A stretch of 64,000 bases of DNA from Microlunatus parietis (GCF_013407955.1 NZ_JACCBU010000001.1:5270001-5334000), one strand, 5' to 3'; shown: positions 43,170-52,565, counted from the stretch's first letter. The notes: a model not told the origin generated them from the sequence alone. Program-made: numbers and translations.

Positions 43170-44066
43170 GTGGATCGGCCAGAGGCTCGTCGACCGGGCG
43201 GCTTGTTCATGGCGGTTGCCGGCAAGGCGCGTCCACGCCGGGTCGCGCTGGCGGAGTATGAGAGAAGTGTCGCCGAGCTGCGGAGACGGTGTAGGCCAGC
43301 CTTATGGCCGTTGATCGCGCCGAAGGTCGAGGACCAGTATCGATGGCGCGTCGAGTTGAGTTGTGGATGCGTTCACGAGATCTACACGAGAGGTAAGGAT
43401 TCCTTTCCTGACGATCGCCCGGTCATCGATCCGGTGACAAACCAGGAACTGCCGGAAGGCGAGTCCTGGTGTATGGCCGACCATCGGACTCCGTCGCCGT
43501 ATCGGATGATCGTTGAGTGGACGAGCCGGGAAGTCAAGGAGCTTCCTCCCGATCCGGAGGAGCCCCAGCACGGCCTCGATCAGGCTACTTGGTCCAAGAT
43601 CCGCTGTGCTGAGCCTCGTTCGCGGGCGTACTGGCGAGTCAAGCTTGCGTGTGGTCACGTCCATGACTCCGTGATTACCGATGCGGACTGGCGGCCTGAG
43701 CAGGGCCCCGAGCTGGTCACGGCCGAGCGTGCTGCGGAGATGCGCAGCGAGCTCGAGAAGCTGTGGGAGCTCGACGGCGACTTGACAGCTTCTGATGAGA
43801 ATGAGCGGGATCACTGGCGCAGGATGATCGACTTGCGCTGGCCGCAGCCGAGTCCGGAGGTGGCCTGTTACACGTGCAGGCACGCTTATCGAGTCACCGG
43901 ATACCAGCGAGTCGGTTGGCTCATTCCACGAACGAGGCCTGCGGCAGTTCCGAAGTCACCAAAGTCACCCGATCGGCGGAGAATCGAGGCGCAGTTGAGC
44001 AAGATCGAGGCAGAAGCAGAATCCCTGCGTAAGCGCCTGCGAGAGCTAGACAATGGCGCCGGCTGA
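43170..44066 (+). CDS. Island protein with repeated Cys/His motifs, unknown
   Basis: 298 residues from GTG 43170, chosen for GGGGAGG just upstream. Two similar segments are visible: YRWRVELSCGCVHEIYTRGKD and YWRVKLACGHVHDSVITDAD (last residue trimmed in each), each followed by a WC/DW stretch, and then a VACYTCRHAYRV CxxC pair, suggesting repeated zinc-ribbon-like modules. The C-terminus is a charged helix (EAQLSKIEAEAESLRKRLRE). I do not recognise the family. The next gene overlaps it by 14 bases, so the two are one operon. Codon use is less GC-biased than in the chromosome. Likely mobile-element cargo. Confidence 0.7.
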   Translation: MDRPEARRPGGLFMAVAGKARPRRVALAEYERSVAELRRRCRPALWPLIAPKVEDQYRWRVELSCGCVHEIYTRGKDSFPDDRPVIDPVTNQELPEGESWCMADHRTPSPYRMIVEWTSREVKELPPDPEEPQHGLDQATWSKIRCAEPRSRAYWRVKLACGHVHDSVITDADWRPEQGPELVTAERAAEMRSELEKLWELDGDLTASDENERDHWRRMIDLRWPQPSPEVACYTCRHAYRVTGYQRVGWLIPRTRPAAVPKSPKSPDRRRIEAQLSKIEAEAESLRKRLRELDNGAG

Positions 44067-44916
44067 CGACACTGATCAGCCGAACCCTGGCGAGATTTGG
44101 GGATACCGTGCCCGCAGCGTCGACCGACTGGTCCCGGTCCGCGTGGTGCGTCATGGGACGAAGAGGCCAGCGAGGGTGTTGATCAACTTCGTCGATCCGG
44201 CCATGGAAGGCAAGGCGGAGTGGGTGCCGCCAGGACGGTTGAAGGTGCCCTGGGACCAGGCCGAGAGTTTCCATGCCCGCGAGGCAAGGTGGAATGCTGT
44301 CCTTGCCGAGTCGCCCCACGACAACGATCTGCCCGAGGTCGTCGCGGCCAACACAGTCTTTGAGCAGGTCGTTGACTACGAGGTCGCCGATATCGACTGG
44401 CGTGAGAGCTATCTGAGAATCGATGATCTTGATCGCCTTTGTGGCCTTTCAGGCTTGCCGCGAAATCTGTTCACGTCAGATCCTCTCGGCTTCCAGGCGG
44501 GCGGCACGCTCATCGTGACCTGGCAGATTGCGCTCAAGACTGCCCAAGCGCTGGCGAAACGCCATGCGGGGCCGCTGCTTGAGCATGTCGAGCAGGAAGA
44601 ACGGGACTACCTTCGAGAGTCGATCCATGGCAGCTATCACCATGGCCGAGGAGGTCGCACAATGATCTCACCGGAGATAATTCGTGAGGTTGACCAGAAG
44701 TATCGGCCGGCGCGAAATCTGGTGCGGGAGTGGTGTGGTGTCGAGGCGGTCTCTCGATGGGAGGAGCTTGCTGCACTACGGGCCGAGATTAGGCGAGTCG
44801 GTGACATCGCCGAGGAAGCAATTCAACGGCTCGGCAAGCTGGGCCACGCTGACGATGCCGAGGATCTGGCAGCGAAGCTGGGGCAGACCCTCGGAACTCT
44901 CCGCACGCGCGACTAG
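44053..44916 (+). CDS. Island protein of unknown function
   Basis: 287 residues, overlapping the previous gene by 14 bases. Residues ~10-65 (GEIWGYRARSVDRLVPVRVV, RPARVLINFVDPAMEGKAEW, VPPGRLKVPW) are beta-rich and resemble a small SH3/chromo-like barrel. The rest is helical, with a Trp/Arg-rich ADIDWRESYLRIDDLDRLCG segment and a C-terminal HADDAEDLAAKLGQTLGTLR helix. No catalytic motif is obvious. It was probably acquired together with the Cys/His-motif gene, perhaps as a nucleic-acid-binding pair. Confidence 0.7.
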   Translation: MAPADDTDQPNPGEIWGYRARSVDRLVPVRVVRHGTKRPARVLINFVDPAMEGKAEWVPPGRLKVPWDQAESFHAREARWNAVLAESPHDNDLPEVVAANTVFEQVVDYEVADIDWRESYLRIDDLDRLCGLSGLPRNLFTSDPLGFQAGGTLIVTWQIALKTAQALAKRHAGPLLEHVEQEERDYLRESIHGSYHHGRGGRTMISPEIIREVDQKYRPARNLVREWCGVEAVSRWEELAALRAEIRRVGDIAEEAIQRLGKLGHADDAEDLAAKLGQTLGTLRTRD

Positions 44917-44933
44917 CCGGACGTCGTAACTGA

Positions 44934-46316
44934 TCACTCGGGTGGATGCAGCGCGGTCAATCCTTCAGGCATGTATTTGTTGAGTTCCCAGTAGGAGATC
45001 CGGTCGGGGGTCACGTACCTGAGCGCGCCGGGGTGGAGTGTCGGGTCGATCCGGTCCGCCTCGGCTCTGATCCACCTGATCCATTCGAGAGCAGCTTCTT
45101 GCTCGGACCCAGGATCCATTGTCCGGGTTCCGATCTCGACTGCCGCGGCATATGAACGCAGCTGGAGGGCCCGGAGGTGGGCACCGATCTGCTTCTCGAG
45201 CTGGGCACGGTTCTGATCATCGATGTATTCCTGGCGGGCTTTTGGGACTGACTCTTCCCACAGTTTGCGGCGTTCGCTCTTTTCGCGTTCGGCACGTTCC
45301 CGGTCCGCCTTCCATTGGGCAGCCAGATCCTCGACTTCTCGGATGATCCGTGGCAAACGGCTCTCGAGGGTCCACCGTTTCCGGTCTGCCCACAGTGGCT
45401 TGATTCGCCAACGGACTTCGAAATCGATGCAGATGGCGAGCCTTCCGCTCCAGTCCCAGGTGGTGACGGGTTGGGCGCGTTGCCAGTCGTACTTCAGTTC
45501 TGCGACCGCCTCCGGGGAAATCTTGCTGACCTTTTCCTTCTCTTCCCACATGACAACCGGAACTCTGTCCTCGCCGATGATGACCTCGACACCGGTTCCC
45601 TCCGAACGTGGCTGTACCCGGTACCCGCGGTCTATGCACTCTGCGATCAGGGCTTGCATGATGAGGAGCGCCCGGTCTCGGGTCGCGCTGGAGACCTCTA
45701 TCAAGTTCGGGTGCTGGACTAGATGTCGGATGGTCGGCTGGCTCAGGTCGATTGAGGTGGGCACGGCGATCGGTGGGTCGGGCTCGACTTGGGGCTGCCT
45801 ATCCACAAGGCGGATGACAAGATTCCCGGAATTGCGGCCGCTGTAGGTCAGGCGTTTTCCATCCGGAAGATCATCAACGCTCGTCCTGGCCAACGCACTG
45901 CGATATGACGCTCGGGTCTGATCGTCGGGATCCTGAACGACCAGCACGCCGTCTGCCTCAAGGAGTTGATCGATCAGGCCAGAGCTACTGATCGCCCTTT
46001 TGCTTTTGCCTGTTTCGCTGGTGCCTGCGCCGGCAGATGGATCCGTGTTGCGTCGACCACGGCGTGCATGACCTCGTCCGGTGTTGCGACGCGCACCTTT
46101 GGTGCGCGGGGGCACCTCCTGCGCCCCGGCTCGCACGCGCCGACCGAGATCAGTGATCTCCGCGGTCCAGGACGAACCGTGTCCGCGGACCTTCACCAGG
46201 CCGTGCGCCTGCAGCACCTTCGCCGTCGCCCGGTGGGTGAAGTCCGGCCACGGCCTTACCGGCGTGCCATCGGCGATCCACGCGAGGATCTCGCGTTGTC
46301 GATCGGTCAGGGGCAT
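44934..46316 (-). CDS. Winged-helix plus coiled-coil island protein, unknown
   Basis: 460 residues from ATG 46316. The first ~60 residues look like a winged helix (MPLTDRQREILAWIADGTPV, TAKVLQAHGLVKVRG). A basic linker (PPRTKGARRNTGRGHARRG) follows, then a mixed domain (SGRNSGNLVIRLVDRQPQ), and from ~residue 330 a highly charged coiled coil (DRERAEREKSERRKLWEES). The tail IRWIRAEADRIDPTLHPGAL is typical of hypothetical proteins in actinobacterial mobile islands. Convergent with the two-gene operon on the left (17 bases between stops). No function assigned. Confidence 0.7.
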   Translation of the reverse strand: MPLTDRQREILAWIADGTPVRPWPDFTHRATAKVLQAHGLVKVRGHGSSWTAEITDLGRRVRAGAQEVPPRTKGARRNTGRGHARRGRRNTDPSAGAGTSETGKSKRAISSSGLIDQLLEADGVLVVQDPDDQTRASYRSALARTSVDDLPDGKRLTYSGRNSGNLVIRLVDRQPQVEPDPPIAVPTSIDLSQPTIRHLVQHPNLIEVSSATRDRALLIMQALIAECIDRGYRVQPRSEGTGVEVIIGEDRVPVVMWEEKEKVSKISPEAVAELKYDWQRAQPVTTWDWSGRLAICIDFEVRWRIKPLWADRKRWTLESRLPRIIREVEDLAAQWKADRERAEREKSERRKLWEESVPKARQEYIDDQNRAQLEKQIGAHLRALQLRSYAAAVEIGTRTMDPGSEQEAALEWIRWIRAEADRIDPTLHPGALRYVTPDRISYWELNKYMPEGLTALHPPE

Positions 46317-46535
46317 CACAGCAAGATGTATATCCAACAAAGCGGGGTAGTTCAGCGATAGGCCGTTCTTCGATGTTTCGGCAGACCGGGCTCGGCCGAA
46401 GGCCCCGCATGCTCCGGCTCGCCGATGGCGGAAGTGAGCTCCTGGGCTCTGCAAACCTGTCCTGAGGGGACCCTCGAGCCCAGATCCGGATGCCTAGCCT
46501 TGCGAGGACCCGGTAATCGGCGTCAGAGATTGCAG

Positions 46536-46844
46536 CTATCGCTCTCGTCCCTGTGGGTCGCGGAGGGCGACATCGGCACGAAGGAGATGCGTTCGGACCG
46601 TGGTGGCGTCGAATCCCAACACTGCACCGATCCGCGCCAGTGATTGGCCGCGGAGATACCGATCCTTCATCTCCCAGACCTGGGCCTCGGAAGGTCCTTG
46701 CCGACGCAGCCTGACTCCGCGGTCCTGCAGGCATCTTGAAAGCCGCTCGCGGCTAATCCCAAGACGACCAGCGATCGAACGCAGCGTCTCGCCGGCAGCG
46801 TACCTGGCCGCCGCGTCCGAAAGCATCCCCTCACTCGGTCGCAT
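46536..46844 (-). CDS. Small double-HTH protein, island unit 1
   Basis: 102 residues from ATG 46844. Two resolvase/Hin-like helix-turn-helix units are visible: AAGETLRSIAGRLGISRERL (residues ~16-35) and LRGQSLARIGAVLGFDATTV (~68-87), each followed by a basic RGVRLRRQG or ADVALRDPQGRER end. It is a close paralogue of the gene at 60417. Both sit at the right end of their unit, next to a conserved 39-base sequence. It could regulate excision or the recombinase; this is inference from position. Confidence 0.75.
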   Translation of the reverse strand: MRPSEGMLSDAAARYAAGETLRSIAGRLGISRERLSRCLQDRGVRLRRQGPSEAQVWEMKDRYLRGQSLARIGAVLGFDATTVRTHLLRADVALRDPQGRER

Positions 46845-46935
46845 CACCGTGCATCTAGCGACGGCCCCTGAATCTGCGTCTGGCAAGGGACGTTGCCGAA
46901 TCTGATCCCGCATCCTCACGACCCGCAGGAGGGCC

Positions 46936-46974
46936 GGGGCAGGGTATGAACATTGTCGCGCTAGGTCCACTGGA
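46936..46974. repeat. 39-bp direct repeat, copy 1 (possible attachment core)
   Basis: The stretch contains GAACATTGTCGCGCTAGGTC and ends CACTGGA. It is 35/39 identical to 60817-60855 in the same orientation. Similarity to the other locus extends left toward the HTH gene but stops at the right end, ten bases before the recombinase stop. Either an att core or the HTH promoter. Confidence 0.6.
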
Positions 46975-46983
46975 ATGTTCTTA

Positions 46984-48545
46984 TCAAAAGTCTGTCTCGG
47001 TTGAGGATTCGTTGTCGGGGCTGACGAGTTCTCGGTAAGGATCATTGAGTTCGACACGGATCTGGTCAGGTTCGTAGCCGATGAGCACACGCTCGAAGAC
47101 GGCGCGGTTCAGCTGTTTGCGGATGGGCTCGGTGGCGCGCTCGTAGGTTGTGTGCACGTCCTGCAGCAGATCAAGCGCATCGCGTGTCTGACGCTCGATC
47201 GTCGCGTGGTCGGTCTCGATCGTCGCGCGCTCCCGGTTGATGCGGGCATGCTCGATCTTGAGTCGGCGTTGTTCTGCGAGGAAGAGGTCGCGAGGGATTG
47301 CGTCGCTGTAGTAGGCGTCGAGCAGTTTGCCGCGGTTGGCTTCGAGGGTCCGGCCCTGCTTGATCAGATTGTGCAGCCGTTCGGCCTTGGCGGCTTTCTG
47401 GTGGTGGAGGCCGGCCACCGCTACCTGCTCGATGCGGTCGCGCAGTTCTGCAGTGAGAGTGAGGTTGCGGTAGCTGTCGGCGACTCGTTGCTCGACATCG
47501 GCGATGGGTAGCGCCCTGCGCTGTGGGCAGTCGAAGTTGCCGCGGCGGTGGCAGACGAAGTATTCGTAGACGCGGCCGCTGCGGGTGCGGGTGTGTTGCA
47601 CTATCAGCCGGCGGCCGCACTTGATGCAATAGACGGTGCCTTTGAGGTAGTGGTCGTGGGTTCGGCTGCGTTCGCCGTTGCGGTGCGCGGTCAGGATGTC
47701 CTGGACAGCCGCCCAAGTCACGGGATCGATCAGAGGCTCATGCTGCTCAGGACTTTCGACACCGTTGAAGGTCACGACGCCCTTGTAGTAGGGGTTCCGG
47801 AGGAGGTGGTGCACGCTGCGCAGCGTGAGCGGTCGGGCTGCCGTGTTGGGCCCTGGCCGGGTGGTCAGGCCGCGGGTGTTGAGTTCGTCTGCGAGCTGGG
47901 TAATGCTCCACTGACCGGTTGCGTAGGTATTGAAGGCCCAGGTGATGTGTGGGCCGCGTTCCGAGTCGACGCAGACGGTACGGATCTCACGTCCGTCACC
48001 TTCGTGGTGGCGCTGATTGAGGTATCCCAGCGGCGCACGGCCCGGGGTGCCTCCCTGGTTTGCCTTCTGTCGCATCCCTTTCATCACCTCAGTGGCGAGG
48101 TTGTGGGAGTAGAACTCCGCGATCGAGGCCATGATCCCATGCAGGAGGCGGCCGCCCGGGGTTGTGTTGATCGGCTCGGCGGTGGAGACCAGCCGGGCGC
48201 CTGTTCCCGTGATCAGGTTGGTGATGGCCGAGTCGTCGGCTCGGTTACGGGCGAGCCGGTCGATCTTGTGAACGATGACGAAGTCCACGGGCCGGGTTTG
48301 GAGGTAGGCAAGCATCTGCCGTAGTTCGGGTCGCTCCATCGACCTGCCGGAGCGGCCTCGCTCGATGAACTCGGCCACGACGAGCGCTCCGAGTTCCAGT
48401 GCCCGGTGCCGGTTCGCTTCGCGCTGCGCCGGGATGGAGAGGCCGTCGGGATCCGACCCGCGCTGCGCCTGGCTGACGGTTGGACGCGGACGTAGGAGAC
48501 CGCGCGCAGCGGGGAAATCGCATGATCGAAATCCGAAGGAACCAT
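46984..48545 (-). pseudogene. Large serine recombinase, frameshifted at the catalytic serine
   Basis: From codon ~22 on the frame is intact: QAQRGSDPDGLSIPAQREAN, then VDFVIVHKIDRLARNR and SIAEFYSHNLATEVMKGMR of the resolvase domain, a Recombinase domain (APLGYLNQRHHEGDG), a zinc-ribbon (YCIKCGRRLIVQHTRTRSG... CHRRGNFDCPQ), a coiled coil and the C-terminal EPIRKQLNRAVFERVLIG. The N-terminal RAVSYVRV lies in another frame, ending at about 48480, exactly where the family has the nucleophilic Ser (YVRVS). One base appears lost, so the catalytic Ser is not encoded. A sequencing error would also explain it. Confidence 0.8.
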
Positions 48546-48648
48546 GCCTCAACGCTTGGAAGCGGCCACCTGTTCCGAGGATGATCAATGGCGATCAGAC
48601 GCCGGGATGGTTGGATCGAGCATCTTCCATCGGCCCATGTGCGCCCGG

Positions 48649-49551
48649 TCAATGTCGCCATCGGAGCTCCTGCGGCAGCCACATCGCCGTGGGTGGTCGC
48701 GCTTCGATGAGTTGATCGGCGAAGGCAGCGACTGTTTCGACGAGTGTGCTGAACACTTGGGGCAGGTGCTCGCCGTCGGCTCCGAGCGATGCTCGGTACG
48801 CGACATAGGCCTGGTGCCGCAGGTTGGCCAGCTCATCGATGACTTCCGATAGCGGTTGGAGTGATGTGCCGCGGAATTCCGCGGTGGCCAGCAGTGCCTC
48901 GTGTACGGCGGCGTGGTGAAGCTGTTGTTTGCTGATGAGGGTGTAGATGTCGGCGTAGTCACGCACTCTGGTGTTCGCGTCGCCGAGGGTGATGGCGGTG
49001 GTGATCTTCTCGGCGAGGACGGTCTCGATCGGATAGCCGAGGATCCGGATCGGAGCAGTCTCTGGACGCAGTGTTGGCAGGTTGATCATTTGTGGAGCCG
49101 GGGTGACCGGATCGCCGAAGTTGACATCGATCCGAAAACGAACGGTGGCGGTTGCGAGCCTGGCGTCCATGGTGACGCGAAGGCCTGCGTAGAGCGCTTC
49201 GTCTCGGATCGTGTGCGCGGTGACGGTGTCGGTGCGGAACTCGACGCCATCGTTGTCGGGAAGGCTAGCGATCTCGAGGATGCGTTCGATGACGGTGGCT
49301 TCGTCGTTAGCCATGTCACGGGCGAGTGCGTCCGCATCGGCGGTGGGTCGGCGAGCGTCGAAGGTCGCGAGGAGCATTCCTCCCTTGAGCACGAACTGCT
49401 CGGTGTGGGCGGATTTGCTGAGCCGGGCGAGCCATCGTTCGACGATGTAGAGGGTCAGGAGTTCCTGGGTGTTGCGGTGTTCCCGGCGGGCGCGGTTCTG
49501 CAGATCGAGGTAGGCGCGTCCGGCTTCTGTTTCGCGGGTGACTCTGGTCAT
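48649..49551 (-). CDS. AbiEii/AbiGii-type nucleotidyltransferase toxin
   Basis: 300 residues. QFVLKGGMLLATFDARRPTA DAD (residues ~52-74) is the KGG...D(x)D nucleotidyltransferase signature, here TADAD where many members have S/T-xDID. ETVLAEKITTAITLGDANTR gives the Lys motif and RDYADIYTLIS the next Asp motif, as in the AbiEii DUF1814 family. Type IV/abortive-infection toxins of this family modify tRNA or other acceptors. It overlaps the AbiEi-type gene by 4 bases and is transcribed with it. Confidence 0.88.
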   Translation of the reverse strand: MTRVTRETEAGRAYLDLQNRARREHRNTQELLTLYIVERWLARLSKSAHTEQFVLKGGMLLATFDARRPTADADALARDMANDEATVIERILEIASLPDNDGVEFRTDTVTAHTIRDEALYAGLRVTMDARLATATVRFRIDVNFGDPVTPAPQMINLPTLRPETAPIRILGYPIETVLAEKITTAITLGDANTRVRDYADIYTLISKQQLHHAAVHEALLATAEFRGTSLQPLSEVIDELANLRHQAYVAYRASLGADGEHLPQVFSTLVETVAAFADQLIEARPPTAMWLPQELRWRH

Positions 49552-50138
49552 TCGGCGCTCGCAATGTCGATGGCTAGACGGACGGGCTGTCGAACATCGA
49601 GCGTTGTCGCCATCCGCAGCAGCAGCCCGGGTTGTGCGTCGCGGCGACGGAGGTAACGGCGGAGTGCGGCGTGAGCCAACGGTTCGCCCAGGCGATGTCG
49701 CAGTCGCATCAGGTCGACGACAGTTCGCGTGGGGTCATAGATCCGCACCGACTCGTCGGGTGCGGCTTCGACCGTTGTCAGGCCGAGTTCGAAGGTGTCG
49801 GTGCCGAACCGGAACACCTCGACGGCGGGGTAGGCGATTCGTGGCGGCCGGTCCGCGGTCGTCACCGCAATCTGCACTCGGGGCGGTATGACGTCGGTCA
49901 AGTCGTAGACCGCTGCCGCGGACACACAGCACACGATGGCACGGGGCGCCCGGTAGGCGACAGCGAGCAGGTCCGGATAGCTCGCAGGCGGCGCGTCCGC
50001 GCGGCGGAACACCCCTCGGGACAACTCGATGACGGCGCCACTGTCCCGCGCCCTGTAGAGATCGCGGGGATGCACGCCACGTGCAAGCGCGGTTGCCGTG
50101 GTGAATGTGTCGGGCAGTCTGTCCGATGTCGCGATCAT
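49548..50138 (-). CDS. AbiEi-type antitoxin
   Basis: 196 residues from ATG 50138. An N-terminal winged helix (TTATALARGVHPRDLYRARD, GAVIELSRGVFRRAD) precedes an AbiEi C-terminal domain (AIVCCVSAAAVYDLTDVIPP, VFRFGTDTFELGLTTVE, VRIYDPTRTVVDLMRLRHRL). The antitoxin binds DNA and represses the operon while offsetting AbiEii. A perfect inverted repeat lies immediately upstream. Together with the toxin it is a complete defence/maintenance module. Confidence 0.88.
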   Translation of the reverse strand: MIATSDRLPDTFTTATALARGVHPRDLYRARDSGAVIELSRGVFRRADAPPASYPDLLAVAYRAPRAIVCCVSAAAVYDLTDVIPPRVQIAVTTADRPPRIAYPAVEVFRFGTDTFELGLTTVEAAPDESVRIYDPTRTVVDLMRLRHRLGEPLAHAALRRYLRRRDAQPGLLLRMATTLDVRQPVRLAIDIASAE

Positions 50139-50140
50139 GG

Positions 50141-50183
50141 ATAGAAGTGTCGCACGAATGAAGCATCCGTGTAACACTTCTAT
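50141..50183. promoter_or_regulatory. AbiE operator inverted repeat
   Basis: ATAGAAGTGT (50141-50150) and ACACTTCTAT (50174-50183) are exact reverse complements, 23 bases apart, starting two bases before the AbiEi ATG. AbiEi proteins are known to bind inverted repeats in their own promoter, so this is a good operator candidate. Confidence 0.7.
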
Positions 50184-50407
50184 CGCATCGATCCGGGTAT
50201 GAAGGTCATGGGTTCACTATGACTACTCCCGGCTTCAGTCCGACGGTGACGTAGTCGCCTTGTCTGGCGACGTCAGATGTCAGTGGTCGCTGTCAGACTT
50301 GAGTCGATTCCTTGGGTCGAGGCCAAGCGGGAGGTTCTGGTGATCAACGTCCTCCTGGGCACGTCCCCAACCGTCGAAGAGGGTCAAGGGCGACGGTTTT
50401 GAGGAAC

Positions 50408-51862
50408 ATGTCCGATTCAGGAGGCGCCGAGCGGTCGTTCGTGCGCCGGCTGAGGGTTCTTGCACACCTCCAGCCGTTGCTCGATATCGAGCACGACAAG
50501 AACCGGGCGGCCCGCGCGGGTGGGGCGAACCGCTCCTGGGATGCCTACGACATGCGGCTGCTTCAGGTCTCCGCCTTCGACGCCATTGCGGCGGAGTACG
50601 GTCTGCATCCCGAAGGCGGTGTTCCACGGATGTCTGTGGAGGCTGCGATCCGGGCGCAGGCGGCGCAATCCGCGCCGGGGCGGACGTCGGCTGAGCATGC
50701 CGAGGTCGCGACATGGCTCATCGATCGCCTGCTGAACGTGGGGTATGCCGCTCGTGGGTTCGACGTGCCCTGGATCAACCCGGCCGACTACACTCGAGCG
50801 GACTTGCGCGTCGTGGCCCTCTACGAGACTTTGACGTCCGATGGCGAGGTCCGACTGCATGCGGACGAAGCTGCTCTCAATCTGACCCTGGCCGGTCTTG
50901 ATTTGGATCTCGAGGACCGGCAGATCGCCGCGGAGGCGGTGCTGCGCGCGCAGATCGAGTCCGGCCGGTGGTTGCAGGCGGAACAGTCCGCCGCGATGAC
51001 TCAGCGGATGGCCGTGGAGTACCGCAATCGGCTTGACCGGTATCTCCGATCGGTCGAGCGCGATCTGCGTGACATCGACTGGGAGGCCGATGCCGAGACC
51101 GTGATCGAGGACGCCCTGGCCCACCTCGAAGGGCGGGTCCGAGCCCTCCATCAATTGTCGGACCATGCGACCCAGTTGGCCGAGGACGTCGATCCGGCGT
51201 CCCGGACCCAGGCGGCCTCGGTCGTCCGGCTTGTCGGCGACACGCTGCAACACCTGCTCGCTCTGCAACGGCACATCCTGGCAGCGCGATCGCGCTTCCG
51301 TGCCGCTCAGGTCGCCCAGGGATTCGCGATCTCACTCGCCGTCGGAAGGGTTCACCTGCACGACGATGTGTTCAAGCCGCTGCTCTCGATGCCACCCGAT
51401 CAGCTCGCGGACCTGGCGCCGGCACTGGTCACACTGTCCGCCGGAGCGACCGCACCCAGGGTGCCGTCGCTGGCGGTGCTGGCCAACGTCCTTCTCGCCC
51501 GGCCCCGCGAGCGGGAGGAAGCCTTCGTCGGCGTGGACCTCGGCGATCTCGAGGAGATCGGGAATCCGTTCGAGAGGTTCGACGACGACACCTGGGCCAA
51601 GGCCCGATCGATGATGGCACAGCTCGGGCCGGAACCGATTCCACTGTCGGCCCTCGTGTGCGGCGCGGACGACGACGTAGCGCTACTCGTAGCGCTGTGT
51701 TCGATGCGGTGCTGGGGCGAGCGAGGCTCGTCGGAGACCCGCGACCCCATGCTGGTCGGCATCGTCGCGATCGAGAGTGGCATTGATCTGAGTCTCGACC
51801 GGTTCACGGTTCCGGATCTGCTGCTGTCCCGCTTGTCAGGAGGTGCAGATGCGGCCAGATGA
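50408..51862 (+). CDS. jetA: Wadjet JetA-like (MukF/kleisin-type) protein
   Basis: 484 residues from ATG 50408. It is largely helical with no catalytic motif. RRLRVLAHLQPLLDIEHDKN opens it, DLRVVALYETLTSDGEVRLH follows, and ALAHLEGRVRALHQLSDHAT to LQRHILAARSRFRAAQVAQG forms a helical middle, as expected for the kleisin subunit that bridges the SMC-like ATPase. Identification rests on order (JetA-B-C-D), overlaps and neighbours rather than a signature. The stop overlaps jetB by 14 bases. Low TGATCA content marks the whole cluster as foreign. Confidence 0.8.
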   Translation: MSDSGGAERSFVRRLRVLAHLQPLLDIEHDKNRAARAGGANRSWDAYDMRLLQVSAFDAIAAEYGLHPEGGVPRMSVEAAIRAQAAQSAPGRTSAEHAEVATWLIDRLLNVGYAARGFDVPWINPADYTRADLRVVALYETLTSDGEVRLHADEAALNLTLAGLDLDLEDRQIAAEAVLRAQIESGRWLQAEQSAAMTQRMAVEYRNRLDRYLRSVERDLRDIDWEADAETVIEDALAHLEGRVRALHQLSDHATQLAEDVDPASRTQAASVVRLVGDTLQHLLALQRHILAARSRFRAAQVAQGFAISLAVGRVHLHDDVFKPLLSMPPDQLADLAPALVTLSAGATAPRVPSLAVLANVLLARPREREEAFVGVDLGDLEEIGNPFERFDDDTWAKARSMMAQLGPEPIPLSALVCGADDDVALLVALCSMRCWGERGSSETRDPMLVGIVAIESGIDLSLDRFTVPDLLLSRLSGGADAAR

Positions 51863-52565
51863 TTTCGCGGACGCGAACAGGCTCCTCAGGTTCTCCATCG
51901 ACGGGACCAGCCGCCCGGGCTCGGATCTCGCCCATCGGGCGTTGCTGGAGCGCTTCCGGACCGACCCCGGGTACGCGAGCGTGGTGCGGTTCGCCGCCGA
52001 GCCGCTCGGTCTGCGCGTGCTCGGCGCCGATCCGCAGGTCGGGCTGATCCTCGACGTCGCGGACGACTCACCGTTTTCGCTCCGGTCGGACGACCTCGCG
52101 CGGGAGTTCAAGTGGACGTCGGCCGCGGAGCGGATCACGTACGGCGTCGCGTTCGTCGGCATCGCGACGTACTGCTACCCCACAGCGAACTCGTTCGGAG
52201 AGTCGGGCGCACGTCAGGTGACGGCCGTCGAGGTCGACGAATGGATCCGAAAGGCTGCGACCGCGGCGCAGACCGACTCGACGGTGGCCGGGGACGAGAT
52301 CGCCACTGCCGACGCGCTAGCCGTATACGTAGCGGAGAAGTCGATCTCCCGGAACAAAGGATCGTCGGCCTTGCGTCAGGACTGCACCGTGTACCGGATC
52401 GGCCGTGTACTGCGCTGGCTGGCCGAGCAGCAATTCATGGTGCGCGACACCACCAAGTCGGACGTGTTCCGCAGCACAGAACGATTCCGTCTGCACGTCC
52501 GCGAGGTGGCAGCGAAGGCGGTCTTCGACGCCATACGATCGGCCGCAGCGGGGAAGGACGACTGA
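51849..52565 (+). CDS. jetB: Wadjet JetB-like (MukE/DUF4194-type) protein
   Basis: 238 residues from ATG 51849, which has AGGAGG five bases upstream and so is preferred over GTG 51843. Winged-helix type protein: ANRLLRFSIDGTSRPGSDLA, RVLGADPQVGLILDVADDSP, ITYGVAFVGIATYCYPTANS and VYRIGRVLRWLAEQQFMVRD are the visible landmarks, fitting the MukE-like subunit of Wadjet/MksBEFG complexes that binds the kleisin and DNA. One-base overlap with jetC (TGATG). Confidence 0.8.
   Translation: MRPDDFADANRLLRFSIDGTSRPGSDLAHRALLERFRTDPGYASVVRFAAEPLGLRVLGADPQVGLILDVADDSPFSLRSDDLAREFKWTSAAERITYGVAFVGIATYCYPTANSFGESGARQVTAVEVDEWIRKAATAAQTDSTVAGDEIATADALAVYVAEKSISRNKGSSALRQDCTVYRIGRVLRWLAEQQFMVRDTTKSDVFRSTERFRLHVREVAAKAVFDAIRSAAAGKDD

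Noticed and set aside
52112-52564. Upstream extension of the JetC frame
   Set aside because: It lies inside jetB in another frame; the ATG at 52565 overlaps the jetB stop and starts the ATPase domain properly.
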